Assembly (NCBI GenBank): GCA_013912105.1
Contig: JACERY010000005.1
Location: 19,397 to 83,396 of the forward strand
DNA: 64,000 bases
Reading direction: 5' to 3'
From: Acidimicrobiales bacterium
GTDB lineage: Bacteria > Actinomycetota > Acidimicrobiia > Acidimicrobiales > UBA8592
The notes beneath the pieces are model-generated. The model was not told the DNA's origin and searched no databases. It worked only from the letters and a program-made list of their open reading frames with translations. A program made the translations under genes and the position numbers. Of the stretch, positions 26,967 through 36,697 are shown one piece after another. How positions within the stretch are numbered: the first letter of the stretch is position 1; the number at the start of each line of letters is the position of its first letter.

Positions 26967-27971
26967 TTATCTCCCTGTCTTGCTCTGTGCCCAATTAGAC
27001 ATAGCTTTTTCTGCTGTTCTGAGTATCGCTTGAGATGTATCTTCAAATGCCACTTTCTCTCCTACGCACTCTTTAAGCGTGAAGGTGGGAACAGGAACGG
27101 ATACATCTTTTGCCACCTGACCAGCTATAACAAGTGATTTGGTATTCGTTTCTTTCGCTATTTGTAAAACTCCTCCCACCACTTTTCCTTGAAAACTTGA
27201 TTCATTTACTTCACCTTCACCTGTCACGATTAAATCTGCTTGTTCAATAAGTTCTAATAATCCGACCTTTTCTGCAACTGCTTCAAAACCATTTATAAGT
27301 TTTGCTCCAACAGAAGCCAATCCTCCTGCAAGACCGCCTGCTGCGCCAGACATTGATAATTTCGTTACATCTACTTTTCGTTCGTCATGATAAATCTGAG
27401 CTAATCTCTCTAAACGATTTTGCAGGAATTTTACTTGCGTTTGGGATGCTCCTTTTTGTGGTCCAAAGATTTCAGCTGACTTAAGAAAGCCGGTACTGAC
27501 ATCACATGCAGCAATAATTTCAATTCCGCGAAGACGACCATGTGGTATTAGCGCTTCAAGAGCGCCGAAACCACCATCTGTTGTCGCTGAACCTCCTAGC
27601 CCGATAAGTATCTCTTCAGCTCCTCTTTCAATTGCTTTAGCGATAAGCTCACCTGTCCCAAAAGTAGATGCATTCAAAGGATCATTACCTTCCCTTCCGC
27701 CTACCAGATGAAGTCCAGATGCTCGGGCCATTTCTATAACAGCTGATTTACCTTCTAGCCGCCACGATGCCTCTATTTTCCTACTAAGAGGATCTGAAAC
27801 TAATGAACTACGGTTTCCACCACCGAAAGCTTCCAGTGTGCCTTCACCCCCATCAGCTAATGGTTGGATTATCACTTTGTGTGATTTCCCAAAAATCTGA
27901 CCTATAGCTTCCGCTACTTCAGTTGCAGTAGAGGTTCCCTTAAACTTATCGGGAACAATCAAAACATTCAT
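26967..27971 (-). CDS. Glycerate kinase (GarK/GlxK family)
   Basis: A 334-residue kinase that phosphorylates D-glycerate in photorespiratory-type and glyoxylate pathways. It starts NVLIVPDKFKGTSTATEVAEAI, has the LADGGEGTLEA motif, the GLGGSATTDGGFGALEAL signature near residue 125, and GAAGGLAGGL. The late part includes DLIVTGEGEVNESSFQGKV. All are typical of the glycerate kinase type 1 family. It lies between the LytR_C protein gene and folB on the same strand; operon membership is likely from the short gaps (12 and 9 bases). Confidence 0.9.
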   Translation of the reverse strand: MNVLIVPDKFKGTSTATEVAEAIGQIFGKSHKVIIQPLADGGEGTLEAFGGGNRSSLVSDPLSRKIEASWRLEGKSAVIEMARASGLHLVGGREGNDPLNASTFGTGELIAKAIERGAEEILIGLGGSATTDGGFGALEALIPHGRLRGIEIIAACDVSTGFLKSAEIFGPQKGASQTQVKFLQNRLERLAQIYHDERKVDVTKLSMSGAAGGLAGGLASVGAKLINGFEAVAEKVGLLELIEQADLIVTGEGEVNESSFQGKVVGGVLQIAKETNTKSLVIAGQVAKDVSVPVPTFTLKECVGEKVAFEDTSQAILRTAEKAMSNWAQSKTGR

Positions 27972-27983
27972 TTTATTTTGGTT

Positions 27984-28571
27984 CTATTCCCCTGGGAATA
28001 AGTCCGCCCCTACATGAACTAATACGTTTGCATCTAAGAGGTCATCAATTGGCAGTTCTAAAGGCATAGGAAGGACTGATTCTGATTTTGCATTAATTAT
28101 GAGCGCAACATTGAGAGCATCCAGTTCATACCCTTGCGAATAGTAAACGTAGGTTATTGCTATAACTTCTTCACTATTATCATTGACTGCTTGAACCCCG
28201 TTATAGCCCTCACTCGCCACTAGCGTGTCTAGAGTAGCTCCTGCAGCGCCAGTAACTTCAGTTCCATTAGCAACCAGGACTCTTACTTCTGCTGGCGGAT
28301 GAAGAACTTGTGTCACACCAGATGATTCCTCTGAAGTTACTGTTGAGTCTTCAGAACCCTCTTCAGAGTCACTTATTTCATCTGAACTAGAATCATTAGA
28401 AACCTCTTCTTCATTTTCCTCTTGAGATTGTTGCTCGGTTTGAGAAGTTTGGGATAGTTGAGAAGCCTCTTGAATAGAATTGTCTTCAAACCCCTCACTG
28501 AGTGCGAATATCCCCATTGCAATAACCACAAGTATTAGAATTACTCCCTTCCCTGCAATATTCATATTCAA
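27984..28571 (-). CDS. Membrane-anchored LytR_C-domain protein
   Basis: A 195-residue protein with an N-terminal membrane segment (GVILILVVIAMGIFALSEG, about residues 8-26), a very acidic Ser/Glu-rich linker from ~28 to 90, and a C-terminal LytR_C domain (VRVLVANGTEVTGAAGATLD through VLVHVGADL). LytR_C domains occur at the end of LytR-CpsA-Psr cell-wall transferases and on their own, as here. The function of the isolated domain is not known; a role at the cell envelope is inferred. DUF3263 lies just upstream, a combination seen in actinobacteria. Confidence 0.85.
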   Translation of the reverse strand: MNMNIAGKGVILILVVIAMGIFALSEGFEDNSIQEASQLSQTSQTEQQSQEENEEEVSNDSSSDEISDSEEGSEDSTVTSEESSGVTQVLHPPAEVRVLVANGTEVTGAAGATLDTLVASEGYNGVQAVNDNSEEVIAITYVYYSQGYELDALNVALIINAKSESVLPMPLELPIDDLLDANVLVHVGADLFPGE

Positions 28572-28623
28572 ATCTCCCCTGAATTAGCCTCAGATAAATC
28601 TATCCTAAATCTTTGCATTTGTT

Positions 28624-28881
28624 TTAGCGAATTGGGCCTTTTGCCATTGAAATACCAAATTTTTTAGCTCGTCTATATCTTCTCTGTTTCTGTAGCCTCT
28701 TAATAACCAGTGGGTCATAGTGCATAGATTCAGGAAGGTCTAACAATTCATCTCGAATCTTGTAATAACGAGACGGAGAGATGGCAAATGTTTGTCTGAT
28801 TGCCTTTTCTTTTGAGATCTCTACTTCCCAGGCAGTTCGTTCAAATTCGATAATAGCAATCTGGCGCTCAGTTAATTTCAC
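28624..28881 (-). CDS. DUF3263-family protein
   Basis: An 85-residue basic protein of a family confined largely to Actinomycetota. The sequence LTERQIAIIEFERTAWE, followed by ISPSRYYKIRDEL, reads as a helix-turn-helix-like DNA-binding motif, with a basic C-terminal tail (RRYRRAKKFG). A transcription-regulator role is suspected for the family but unproven. GTG start. It precedes the LytR_C gene by 52 bases and follows the tRNA-Thr gene, with a 261-base intergenic region upstream. Confidence 0.85.
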   Translation of the reverse strand: MKLTERQIAIIEFERTAWEVEISKEKAIRQTFAISPSRYYKIRDELLDLPESMHYDPLVIKRLQKQRRYRRAKKFGISMAKGPIR

Positions 28882-29088
28882 ATTTAGATCGTAACTTTAA
28901 GTTGTAAGTCAACCATGGACCATCAGCCGAAACTTGTATGTGAAGTTACTACCTCTTCCAACTTTACACTCCCTTTAAGAGATTTTTTAAAAAGGCGCTC
29001 TCACGTTGAATTTTTACGAAAGTAATAAATATTGACCCTAAGAAAAGTCAGAACTCATGACTCTCAAATATTAAAATTAAATTTTTTC

Positions 29089-29119
29089 TACCTGCCTCTT
29101 TTAGTAATAAAGGCAGGTA
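29089..29119 (-). terminator. Hairpin after tRNA-Thr(UGU)
   Basis: TACCTGCCT pairs exactly with AGGCAGGTA (9 bp) around a 13-base loop. It lies 24 bases beyond the tRNA 3' end. The sequence after it on the minus strand is GAAAAAATTTAATTTT, so the U-tract is only moderate. Confidence 0.5.
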
Positions 29120-29142
29120 AACAAAAGATAACCTATGTGTTG

Positions 29143-29215
29143 AGCCGGGTGTCGGAATTGAACCGACGACATCTTCTTTACAAGAGAAGTGCTCTACCAA
29201 CTGAGCTAACCCGGC
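29143..29215 (-). tRNA. tRNA-Thr (anticodon UGU)
   Basis: A 73-base cloverleaf: acceptor GCCGGGT/ACCCGGC, D-arm GCTC-AGTTGGTA-GAGC, anticodon stem CTTCT/AGAAG around CTTGTAA (anticodon TGT), T-arm GTCGG-TTCAATT-CCGAC. The discriminator base is T and the CCA end is not encoded. It lies 31 bases downstream of rlmB on the same strand. Confidence 0.95.
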
Positions 29216-29246
29216 ATATTTATATTCTATGTCAAAGCAATCCTAG

Positions 29247-30113
29247 TTAACCATGTTCTCCACTAGAACGTCTTTGTCTTGCTATTTCGAAGCAAGCTAT
29301 AGCTGAAGCAGCACTTACATTAAGTGATTCAGTTATTCCTTGAAGCGGTATCCCTGCTATCACATCACATCGTTCTCTCGTTAAACGACCTAATCCTTTC
29401 CCTTCACTTCCAAGAACTAACGCTACAGGTCCAGTAGCTACTTGGATGTCATAGATATCGGTTTCAGCTACGATATCCAATCCTACGGTCCAGATACCAG
29501 ATTCTTTTAGTTTCGAAATTGCCTTTGGAATTCCAGAAGTGGAAGCGATTGGAATGTGTTCAATTGCCCCTTGAGCAGTTTTGGAAACAGTAGGTGTTAT
29601 TCGCACTGACCGGTGCTTCGGCATAAGGATACCTGTAGCACCAGCGCATTCACCGCTTCTAATAATCGCTCCGAGATTACGGGGATCCATTAGTCCATCC
29701 ATAACAAGAATGAATGGTTTTGGATTCGCTTCTATAAGATCTTCTAAGTCTAGATCAGGGAGAGGTTCACATTTTGCTAATACCCCTTGAGCTGATTCTG
29801 TAACAGTTATGGATTTAAATTTACTTCTCGTATACGTATGAAGCGGTACCCGAAGTTCGTCAGCTAATTGCTTAATATCTTCGAGAATGGAGGCTGGTTC
29901 TACTCCATCCGAAAAGATCACTTCTCGAACTTGTCTTTTCCCTGCCAAAAGAGCCTCACGTACAGCATGTCGTCCTTCAACGACCTGCATGTTTGGAGAC
30001 TGATAAACGGATTCACGAACTGTGTTTTGATTCCGCTTCTTCGTTCCGGTCATTCTAGAATTCCGTTTTTTCGTATTTGAATACTTTTGCGATTGGTTTT
30101 TTTTCTTATTCAT
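29247..30113 (-). CDS. rlmB: TrmH/SpoU-family 23S rRNA 2'-O-methyltransferase (RlmB)
   Basis: RlmB methylates the ribose of G2251 in 23S rRNA. The SPOUT fold is shown by the N-terminal substrate domain VVEGRHAVREALLAGK and the three SPOUT motifs MDGLMDPRNLGAIIRSGE, LVLGSEGKGLGRL and IPLQGITESLNVSAASAI. The ATG at 30113 overlaps the end of ispF by eight bases, giving 288 residues; the longer frame to 30167 would run through ispF. The first ~45 residues are basic and Asn/Lys rich, a tail often seen in actinobacterial RlmB. Genes ispF-rlmB are a known actinobacterial pair. Confidence 0.9.
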   Translation of the reverse strand: MNKKKNQSQKYSNTKKRNSRMTGTKKRNQNTVRESVYQSPNMQVVEGRHAVREALLAGKRQVREVIFSDGVEPASILEDIKQLADELRVPLHTYTRSKFKSITVTESAQGVLAKCEPLPDLDLEDLIEANPKPFILVMDGLMDPRNLGAIIRSGECAGATGILMPKHRSVRITPTVSKTAQGAIEHIPIASTSGIPKAISKLKESGIWTVGLDIVAETDIYDIQVATGPVALVLGSEGKGLGRLTRERCDVIAGIPLQGITESLNVSAASAIACFEIARQRRSSGEHG

Positions 30114-30573
30114 TTTTTTCTTTAAGAAGGCTAATAGCAAAGCAAGCAACACCAGAGAGGTGTTCAAAACCTTCTGGGCGTTTTCCTTTAATTGAGAACG
30201 GTGCGCTTATTATTCTGCTCATAATAGTTTCTATATTTTCTTTTTTATTAAGAATCTTTGGCGTTTCCGCGATGATTGAGCAATCAACATTGATAATTTC
30301 CCAACCTGCGTTATCAATTTTAGCGACGACTTGGCTAAGCATTTCTATGCTGTTTGCGTTTTCATATTTAGGGTCATTATCTGGGAAAAGCATACCGATA
30401 TCGCCTTGACCTGTCGGCCCTAAAAGAGCATCAATACATGCGTGGGCGATAACATCGGAATCTGAATGACCTTTTAATGAATATTCAGATTCAAAGGTTA
30501 CCCCTCCTAGTATAAGTGGTTTTGTTTTAGGGCTTTCCCAACCGTGGGAATCAAAACCATGACCGATTCTCAT
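30106..30573 (-). CDS. ispF: 2-C-methyl-D-erythritol 2,4-cyclodiphosphate synthase
   Basis: IspF closes the cyclic diphosphate in the non-mevalonate isoprenoid pathway. The 155-residue sequence has the zinc-binding RIGHGFDSH, GGV, LKGHSDSDVIAHACIDALLG and GDIGMLFPD motifs at their usual places. Unlike many actinobacteria, ispD is not adjacent; a Crp-type regulator is divergent upstream. It overlaps rlmB downstream. A polyprenyl synthase that would use its products is encoded at 35668. Confidence 0.95.
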   Translation of the reverse strand: MRIGHGFDSHGWESPKTKPLILGGVTFESEYSLKGHSDSDVIAHACIDALLGPTGQGDIGMLFPDNDPKYENANSIEMLSQVVAKIDNAGWEIINVDCSIIAETPKILNKKENIETIMSRIISAPFSIKGKRPEGFEHLSGVACFAISLLKEKNE

Positions 30574-30720
30574 CTCTATATAATCCTTGCTCTCTATAAA
30601 GGTTAATAACCTAAATTAATTTCTGAGTACCTATAAATGCTACCGATTTATTTTGATGACTTACGTCAACATGTGTAATTGAATGTGAGTAACTTGAAAA
30701 TCCGTATTAATCTATACATC

Positions 30721-31380
30721 ATGACTTCTTCTGAATTTTTAAGATCCATTGATATGTTTTCTGATTTAAGTGATGATTTGTTAGAACCAATAGTTAAAAA
30801 ATCGAAACAAGTAGATTTACAACGCGGAGATATCTTATTTCAAGAAGGCGATGAGCCTAAAGAACTCTACATCGTCACGGTTGGACGTATAGCTATAGGA
30901 AATAAATCATTTGATGGGAGGGAATCACTTTTTGCCCTTATGGAACCTGGTGACTTATTTGGAGAGATGCCTTTATTCCGTTCTGATGGGCGATCTGCAG
31001 AAGCAAGAGCTTTAGAGAACTCATCCGTAGTCGTAATTCCTTATTCGCCTGTTAAAAACCTATACCAAGATAATCCAGATTTACTATGGAGAGTTATCGA
31101 TATGCTAGTCGGCCGTCTCAAAAGCACTGACATAGCTCTAGCGGACACAATGTTCTTAGATGTCACTGGCCGAACAGCGAAACGTTTACTCGAAATGGCT
31201 GGGGATGAGAATGAATTCCAGCTTCCGATAACTCAAGAGGAGCTAGCAGGAATGATTGGAGCTTCACGAGAAAGAGTTAATAAATCAATATCGTCTTTCA
31301 TTAAGCTAGGTTGGCTCGCACAAAGTGGAGAAAAATATATCATTCTCGATCGTAAACAGTTAGAAATACGTTCCACGTAG
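30721..31380 (+). CDS. Crp/Fnr-family transcription regulator
   Basis: A cyclic-nucleotide-binding-domain regulator. Residues ~8-120 form the jelly-roll sensor (QRGDILFQEGDEPKELYIV and PGDLFGEMPLFRSDGRSAEA, which retains the RS-A phosphate-cassette arrangement of CRP). The C-terminal helix-turn-helix is ITQEELAGMIGASRERVNKSI. cAMP is plausible as ligand, as in actinobacterial GlxR/Crp, but not proven. I use ATG 30721; the frame opens at TTG 30679 and GTG 30685, neither with a ribosome site. It is divergent from ispF. Confidence 0.87.
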   Translation: MTSSEFLRSIDMFSDLSDDLLEPIVKKSKQVDLQRGDILFQEGDEPKELYIVTVGRIAIGNKSFDGRESLFALMEPGDLFGEMPLFRSDGRSAEARALENSSVVVIPYSPVKNLYQDNPDLLWRVIDMLVGRLKSTDIALADTMFLDVTGRTAKRLLEMAGDENEFQLPITQEELAGMIGASRERVNKSISSFIKLGWLAQSGEKYIILDRKQLEIRST

Positions 31381-31388
31381 GTCGGAAT

Positions 31389-32837
31389 CTACGATCTACG
31401 AAAAAATTCGTTAAAGCGCTTAACTGTTGGGTGGTTAATGGTGTCATTGGAAATTGTGTTCTCTGGATCAAATAAAACGGTTTTCATACCTAACACTGAC
31501 GCATTATCTAATAAATTAGACGAGTTATCCAAGACTAGACAAGATTGATAGGCGCATCCTGAAGAGCGATTTAGTATTTCAAAAGCTGCTGGGTCAGGTT
31601 TTCTAACACCGGTCTCAGCACTAATTATCCAAGGATTTACACCTTGCAGGCCATACATATTCCGCAAACCATTTGACCATGCAGTAAAGTCATTCGTTAC
31701 AACTGCAACAGCTATACCTCGTTTGTGGAGATTTCTTAAAAAGTCCTTAGCTCCACTTCTAAAAGAAAAACTCTTTATGTATTGCTGATCAAGTTCTTTA
31801 GCATCTCCATTTATACCAACATCATTCCAGAATTCTGAAGTTTCTATCCTTCCTAATGTCCCCAACCTATGAAGCTCAGTCAGGTCTTCTTTTGATATTT
31901 CGCCGCCATTGTTTTGGATAAAGCTATGTAAATGATCTTGCGGGTCTAAACCTTGTTTGAAAATAACTCCATGTAGGTCGACTACTAGAAGTTGCAGTTG
32001 AGGTCCCTGTCGAGGAGATTGTAGGGAGGTCTTCTCGTCTACCCCAGGTATTTGGGCTGCTACAGATACAGGACGTCTTTGAAGTCGTTTCTCCTCGTAT
32101 CTTCGATCGAGGAACCAGTTAATGATTGCAAGAAGGATTGAAAGAGCCAGTAATCCGATGATTGCTATGACTACCCAATCTAAGATTTGTGCAATTCTAT
32201 GCTCACTTTCACCTGCCGCATCAATGACTCTTTGTTCTCCTATTGGAATATCAAATGATTTCTCATCGCTTTCATCAGGAAGATTAATAACGACTCTTAA
32301 AGAAACACTGTCTTCTAACGGTCCTCCTAGGCTTTGCTCAAGAACTTGTCTTGAAATACCGAGAGGTGGTTCTTCTAATAAACTATTCAAGGCACTATCA
32401 GTAAATATTTCGAACCCTTCAGTTAAGTCAACACTTCCAATGACTGCATATGAACGTTTCTTTTCAGATGTTTCTGTTAAGACTTGCCAATCTTTAAAAG
32501 TGTTGCTTGAATTCGTGAGCTCATTTAAGACCGACTGTAAGTCTTCAGAATCAGTGAAAGCTTTCGTAGCTTCGTACCAATCACGACCATCAGACCCGCG
32601 TCCTGTCGTAGTGAAACTCCAACCGCTATTTTCAAGGTCCGCTGTTTGAAGAATTTCTGCAAGGCTTTGAAATACTGGTTCGTCTCGGGCTGCTGCATCA
32701 AGGCCGATACCTGCAGTAACGCTGCCTGAACCATTTTCTTCAACATCAATCACAACTCGTAATTGAAGATTGCAGCCAGCTACCAGAAGAATCAGTGCAA
32801 TCAATCCTGTTATTAGTATTAGAGGTTTACAGCGCAC
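31389..32837 (-). CDS. Fusion: LppM-like lipoprotein domain, membrane helix, HAD-like domain
   Basis: A 482-residue two-part protein. Residues 1-21 are a lipoprotein signal (LILITGLIALILLVAGC, lipobox LVAGC). Residues ~22-215 resemble the LppM/DUF3153 extracytoplasmic domain (LQLRVVIDVEENGSGSV). A membrane helix follows at ~222-245 (ILDWVVIAIIGLLALSILLA), then a basic linker. Residues ~285-482 are a HAD-like domain facing the cytoplasm. HAD motif I is DLHGV (the second Asp is His), motif II VTND, motif III KPDP and motif IV LDNSS (second Asp is Asn). Catalysis is therefore doubtful. It lies downstream of clpC on the same strand. Confidence 0.75.
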   Translation of the reverse strand: MRCKPLILITGLIALILLVAGCNLQLRVVIDVEENGSGSVTAGIGLDAAARDEPVFQSLAEILQTADLENSGWSFTTTGRGSDGRDWYEATKAFTDSEDLQSVLNELTNSSNTFKDWQVLTETSEKKRSYAVIGSVDLTEGFEIFTDSALNSLLEEPPLGISRQVLEQSLGGPLEDSVSLRVVINLPDESDEKSFDIPIGEQRVIDAAGESEHRIAQILDWVVIAIIGLLALSILLAIINWFLDRRYEEKRLQRRPVSVAAQIPGVDEKTSLQSPRQGPQLQLLVVDLHGVIFKQGLDPQDHLHSFIQNNGGEISKEDLTELHRLGTLGRIETSEFWNDVGINGDAKELDQQYIKSFSFRSGAKDFLRNLHKRGIAVAVVTNDFTAWSNGLRNMYGLQGVNPWIISAETGVRKPDPAAFEILNRSSGCAYQSCLVLDNSSNLLDNASVLGMKTVLFDPENTISNDTINHPTVKRFNEFFRRS

Positions 32838-32894
32838 TATTGCATAGTAACGCCATGATCCACATAGTCCGAATACCTATGAGTTAAATAACAA

Positions 32895-35426
32895 CTATTC
32901 GGCGGTAATAAATTCTTCTACTGAAGGTGGTTCGAACCCTTCAACTGCTTTGAAGACAATTTTGCTTCCATTCTCATCTTCGTTTTGTGGATCAATATCT
33001 ACAACAATGATTTGACCAGCACTAAATTCTTTGAGCAAGAGTCTTTCCGAGAGGGGATCCTCAACTAGTCGCTGTATGGCTCTTCTTAATGGTCGTGCTC
33101 CTAGTTCTGGGTCATAACCTCTATCAGCAAGATAATGTTTTGCCTCAACTGTTACTTCTAATCCCATTCCTTGGGATTCAAGTTGTTCAGTCACTCTAGC
33201 TACCATAAGGTCGACAATTTCAGTAACTTCACTCTTTGATAATTCGTGGAAGACGATGACTTCGTCTACACGATTCAGAAATTCAGGTCGGAAATGGTCT
33301 TTCAACGATTCCGTTACTTTCTCTTTCATTCGCTGATAAGTAACTGATTCATCATTTTTAGTGAAACCAAGATTGGCCTTTCGGAGATCTCGAGTACCTA
33401 GGTTGGAAGTCATGATGATAACTGTGTTTCGAAAATCAACTGATCGTCCTTGACTATCAGTAAGTCTTCCCTCTTCTAAGATTTGGAGTAGTGAGTTAAA
33501 TACGTCAGGATGTGCTTTTTCAATTTCGTCAAAAAGAACAACAGAAAATGGCTTTCTTCTGACAGCTTCAGTTAGCTGACCACCTTCTTCGTAACCCACG
33601 TAACCTGGGGGTGAGCCCATCAGGCGACTTACAGTATGTTTTTCCATATACTCTGACATATCTAGACTAATCAGAGCTTGTTCATCACCAAACAAGAATT
33701 CAGCAAGTGTCTTCGCTAGCTCTGTTTTCCCTACTCCAGAAGGTCCTAAGAATATAAAGGACCCCGATGGCCTCTTAGGGTCTTTCAGACCAGCTCTTGT
33801 CCTTCGTATCGCTTGGCTAACGGCTTTGATACTGTCCTGCTGACCGATAACTCTCTTATGGAGTTCATCTTCCATTCGTAGTAATTTCGCTGTTTCTTCT
33901 TCAGTGAGTTTATAAACAGGAATTCCAGTCCACACAGAAAGAACTTCTGCTATCGCTTCCTCATCAACTTCGTCAAAGAAATCAATACCCGAATCTTTCA
34001 TTTCGGATTCCATAGCTTCTTTTTTATTTATGAGTTCCTTTTCTCTATCTCGAAGGCGGCCTGCTTCTTCAAAATCTTGAGATTCAACTGCTGTTTTTTT
34101 ATCTTTTGTGACAATGGCAAGCTCATTCTCAATTTCTTTGAAGTCTGGAGGGGTTTCCATTCTTTTTAAACGTAAACGGGACCCTGCCTCATCAATAAGA
34201 TCAATGGCCTTGTCAGGAAGATGGCGGTCGGAAATGTATCTGTCGGCTAAATTCGCAGCAGCAACTAATGCTTGATCAGTTATTGTTACCTTATGATGAT
34301 CTTCGTACCGGTCTCTTAGGCCTTTGAGGATTTCAATTGTGTGAGAAACTGAAGGTTCATCAACAATTATTTTTTGGAAACGTCGTTCCAAAGCAGCATC
34401 TTTTTCTAGATGCTTTCGATATTCATCGAGTGTTGTTGCTCCTATTGTTTGCAACTCTCCTCGAGCGAGCATTGGTTTTAATATAGATGCAGCATCTATA
34501 GCACCTTCTGCCGCTCCAGCTCCCACTAAGGTGTGCAGTTCATCGATAAATAGAATGACGTCTCCTCGGGTTCGTATTTCTTTGAGAACTTTTTTGAGTC
34601 GTTCTTCAAAGTCCCCTCGGTACCGCGAACCTGCTACTAGGGCTCCTAAATCAAGTGTGTAGAGCTGTTTACCCCTTAGTGGTTCAGGGACGTCGTCCAT
34701 AGCGATAGATCGAGCAAGCCCCTCAACGATTGCAGTTTTCCCTACTCCTGGTTCACCAACAAGAACAGGATTATTTTTAGTTCTTCTACTAAGGACCTGC
34801 ATAACTCGTTCAGCTTCTCTTGATCTGCCTATAACGGGATCTAACTTTTTTTCTTTAGCTAACTGAGTGAGGTTCCTCCCAAATTGGTCGAGAACCATTG
34901 AATTTTTGGAGTCACCTCCTCTTCCTCCGGTACCTGCGGATGCTCTATCTCCTCGTCTGCCACTTTCTCCATCTTGTTCACCAGTTCCGGAATAGCCAGA
35001 GAGTAGCTGAATTACTTGTTGCCGAACTCTTGAGAGATCTGCGCCTAATTTTGTGAGGACCTGCGCGGCTACTCCTTCGCCTTCTCTTATCAAGCCCAGA
35101 AGAATATGTTCTGTTCCGATGTAGTTGTGGCCGAGTTGAAGAGCTTCTCTAAGGCTAAGTTCGAGTACTTTCTTAGCTCTCGGAGTAAACGGTATATGGC
35201 CACTTGGTGAAGAGCCTCCTTGACCAATTATTTCTTCTACTTGATCTCTTACTGCTTCTAGCGAAATGCCTAATGATTCTAGTGCTTTGGCTGCAACACC
35301 TTCTCCTTCATGAATAAGGCCGAGAAGGATGTGCTCTGTACCAATGTAATTATGGTTGAGCAAACGTGCTTCTTCTTGAGCTAGGACAACTACCCTTCGA
35401 GCCCTATCTGTAAATCTCTCGAACAC
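32895..35426 (-). CDS. clpC: ATP-dependent Clp protease ATP-binding subunit ClpC
   Basis: An 843-residue AAA+ unfoldase that feeds proteins to ClpP. Two Clp N repeats occupy residues 1-145 ([39 protein letters not shown]). AAA module 1 has Walker [14 protein letters not shown] and an UVR-type M-domain around [18 protein letters not shown]. Module 2 has [29 protein letters not shown] and a C-terminal D2-small domain with arginine-finger LARP ([11 protein letters not shown]). No CtsR-type operator repeat was seen upstream. lysS next door is the usual actinobacterial neighbour, but a prenyl synthase gene separates them here. Confidence 0.97.
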   Translation of the reverse strand: MFERFTDRARRVVVLAQEEARLLNHNYIGTEHILLGLIHEGEGVAAKALESLGISLEAVRDQVEEIIGQGGSSPSGHIPFTPRAKKVLELSLREALQLGHNYIGTEHILLGLIREGEGVAAQVLTKLGADLSRVRQQVIQLLSGYSGTGEQDGESGRRGDRASAGTGGRGGDSKNSMVLDQFGRNLTQLAKEKKLDPVIGRSREAERVMQVLSRRTKNNPVLVGEPGVGKTAIVEGLARSIAMDDVPEPLRGKQLYTLDLGALVAGSRYRGDFEERLKKVLKEIRTRGDVILFIDELHTLVGAGAAEGAIDAASILKPMLARGELQTIGATTLDEYRKHLEKDAALERRFQKIIVDEPSVSHTIEILKGLRDRYEDHHKVTITDQALVAAANLADRYISDRHLPDKAIDLIDEAGSRLRLKRMETPPDFKEIENELAIVTKDKKTAVESQDFEEAGRLRDREKELINKKEAMESEMKDSGIDFFDEVDEEAIAEVLSVWTGIPVYKLTEEETAKLLRMEDELHKRVIGQQDSIKAVSQAIRRTRAGLKDPKRPSGSFIFLGPSGVGKTELAKTLAEFLFGDEQALISLDMSEYMEKHTVSRLMGSPPGYVGYEEGGQLTEAVRRKPFSVVLFDEIEKAHPDVFNSLLQILEEGRLTDSQGRSVDFRNTVIIMTSNLGTRDLRKANLGFTKNDESVTYQRMKEKVTESLKDHFRPEFLNRVDEVIVFHELSKSEVTEIVDLMVARVTEQLESQGMGLEVTVEAKHYLADRGYDPELGARPLRRAIQRLVEDPLSERLLLKEFSAGQIIVVDIDPQNEDENGSKIVFKAVEGFEPPSVEEFITAE

Positions 35427-35667
35427 AATTTACCCTTTCATTTGGATTTAGTTTCAGTTTAACCTGAGCTCAATTTTCTGTCAGGTCGTATAAGTAGAGA
35501 CTAATTTTCTCTACATACTTGTTGCAACGTCAGGAAGTACCATTTTCTTCCAGAATTACAAAAAAATTTCAAATAATTTTAAAAAAATCGTACTTGAGAA
35601 GAATCTTTGTCTGTAATTATCATTTCCATGTGTCGTCGGTTAAGAGGGGGCCTTACACTTTGGTTAT

Positions 35668-36660
35668 ATGGCTCTTGTTTCTTCTCTATCTATTTTGCCG
35701 ACATTATCTGATGACCTTTCTGAACTTGAGATTAAACTTCAGGATTCAGTCATTGCTGAGGATAAGTATTTAACTGAAATCGCAAGTCATCTAATTACTG
35801 CGGGTGGGAAAAGGGTCCGACCAGGCTTTGCGATTGCGGCAAGCGGAATCGAATCTCCCAAAGCAGTTCCAGCTTCAAACGATGTGCTAATGGGTGGCGT
35901 TGCAGTCGAGTTAGTACATTTAGGTTCCCTATACCACGACGATGTAATGGATGAAGCGGAAATGAGACGAACAGTTCCATCCGTGAATGCCATTTGGGGT
36001 AATTTAACTGCAATACTCGCTGGTGATTTTTTACTAGCACGCGCTTCGGGAATTGCTGCCTCATTAGGAACAGAGGTAGCTGGTTTGCTGGCAAAAACTA
36101 TTGGTGAACTATGTGAAGGGCAGATTCTAGAACTTCAGTCAACTTTTAAATTAGACCGAACTCAGGATAGTTACGAACGTTCTATATCAGGGAAAACCGC
36201 TTCTCTTCTTGCCACAGCCTGTCGTATCGGGGGACTAACAAGTCATCTTTCACGGGAAAACATCGATATTTTAACTTCGTTCGGGCATTCCTATGGAATG
36301 GCTTTCCAAATCGTTGATGACATTCTCGATCTCGTCGCTACGGATGAACAGCTAGGTAAACCATCGGGCAATGACCTGATGGAAGGTGTTTATACACTGC
36401 CAGTTATTTCCGCTTTCTCCTCAGACTGTGGTGCACAATTAAAGGAAATTCTTGGTAAAAAAATTAGCGTAGAAGAAAGAGACAAAGCTCGCGCGCTAAT
36501 TCGGTCTAGTCAAGGAGTATCAGAAGCCCTCGCAAGGGCCCAGTTTTGGACAAAGGAAGCTGCATCAGCTCTTACCGAGTTGCCAGATTCTGAAGCAACT
36601 GAAGCTTTGCGTGCCGCAACAACACATCTAATCCAACGGGCTTCAAGCCCTATAGTTTAA
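35668..36660 (+). CDS. Polyprenyl diphosphate synthase (trans-isoprenyl synthase)
   Basis: A 330-residue synthase that extends allylic diphosphates with isopentenyl diphosphate. The first aspartate-rich motif is HDDVMDEAEMRR near residues 92-103 and the second is DDILD near residue 216, both complete. GKTASLLATACRIGG and GGKRVRPGFAIAASG are further family blocks. Chain length cannot be read with confidence; menaquinone side chain or polyprenyl carrier precursors are candidates. It lies alone on the plus strand between clpC and lysS, with no clear ribosome site. Confidence 0.88.
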   Translation: MALVSSLSILPTLSDDLSELEIKLQDSVIAEDKYLTEIASHLITAGGKRVRPGFAIAASGIESPKAVPASNDVLMGGVAVELVHLGSLYHDDVMDEAEMRRTVPSVNAIWGNLTAILAGDFLLARASGIAASLGTEVAGLLAKTIGELCEGQILELQSTFKLDRTQDSYERSISGKTASLLATACRIGGLTSHLSRENIDILTSFGHSYGMAFQIVDDILDLVATDEQLGKPSGNDLMEGVYTLPVISAFSSDCGAQLKEILGKKISVEERDKARALIRSSQGVSEALARAQFWTKEAASALTELPDSEATEALRAATTHLIQRASSPIV

Positions 36661-36697
36661 TCCTCAAAGCAGTTGAGAGGTTTCCAAAAAGGTTGAT

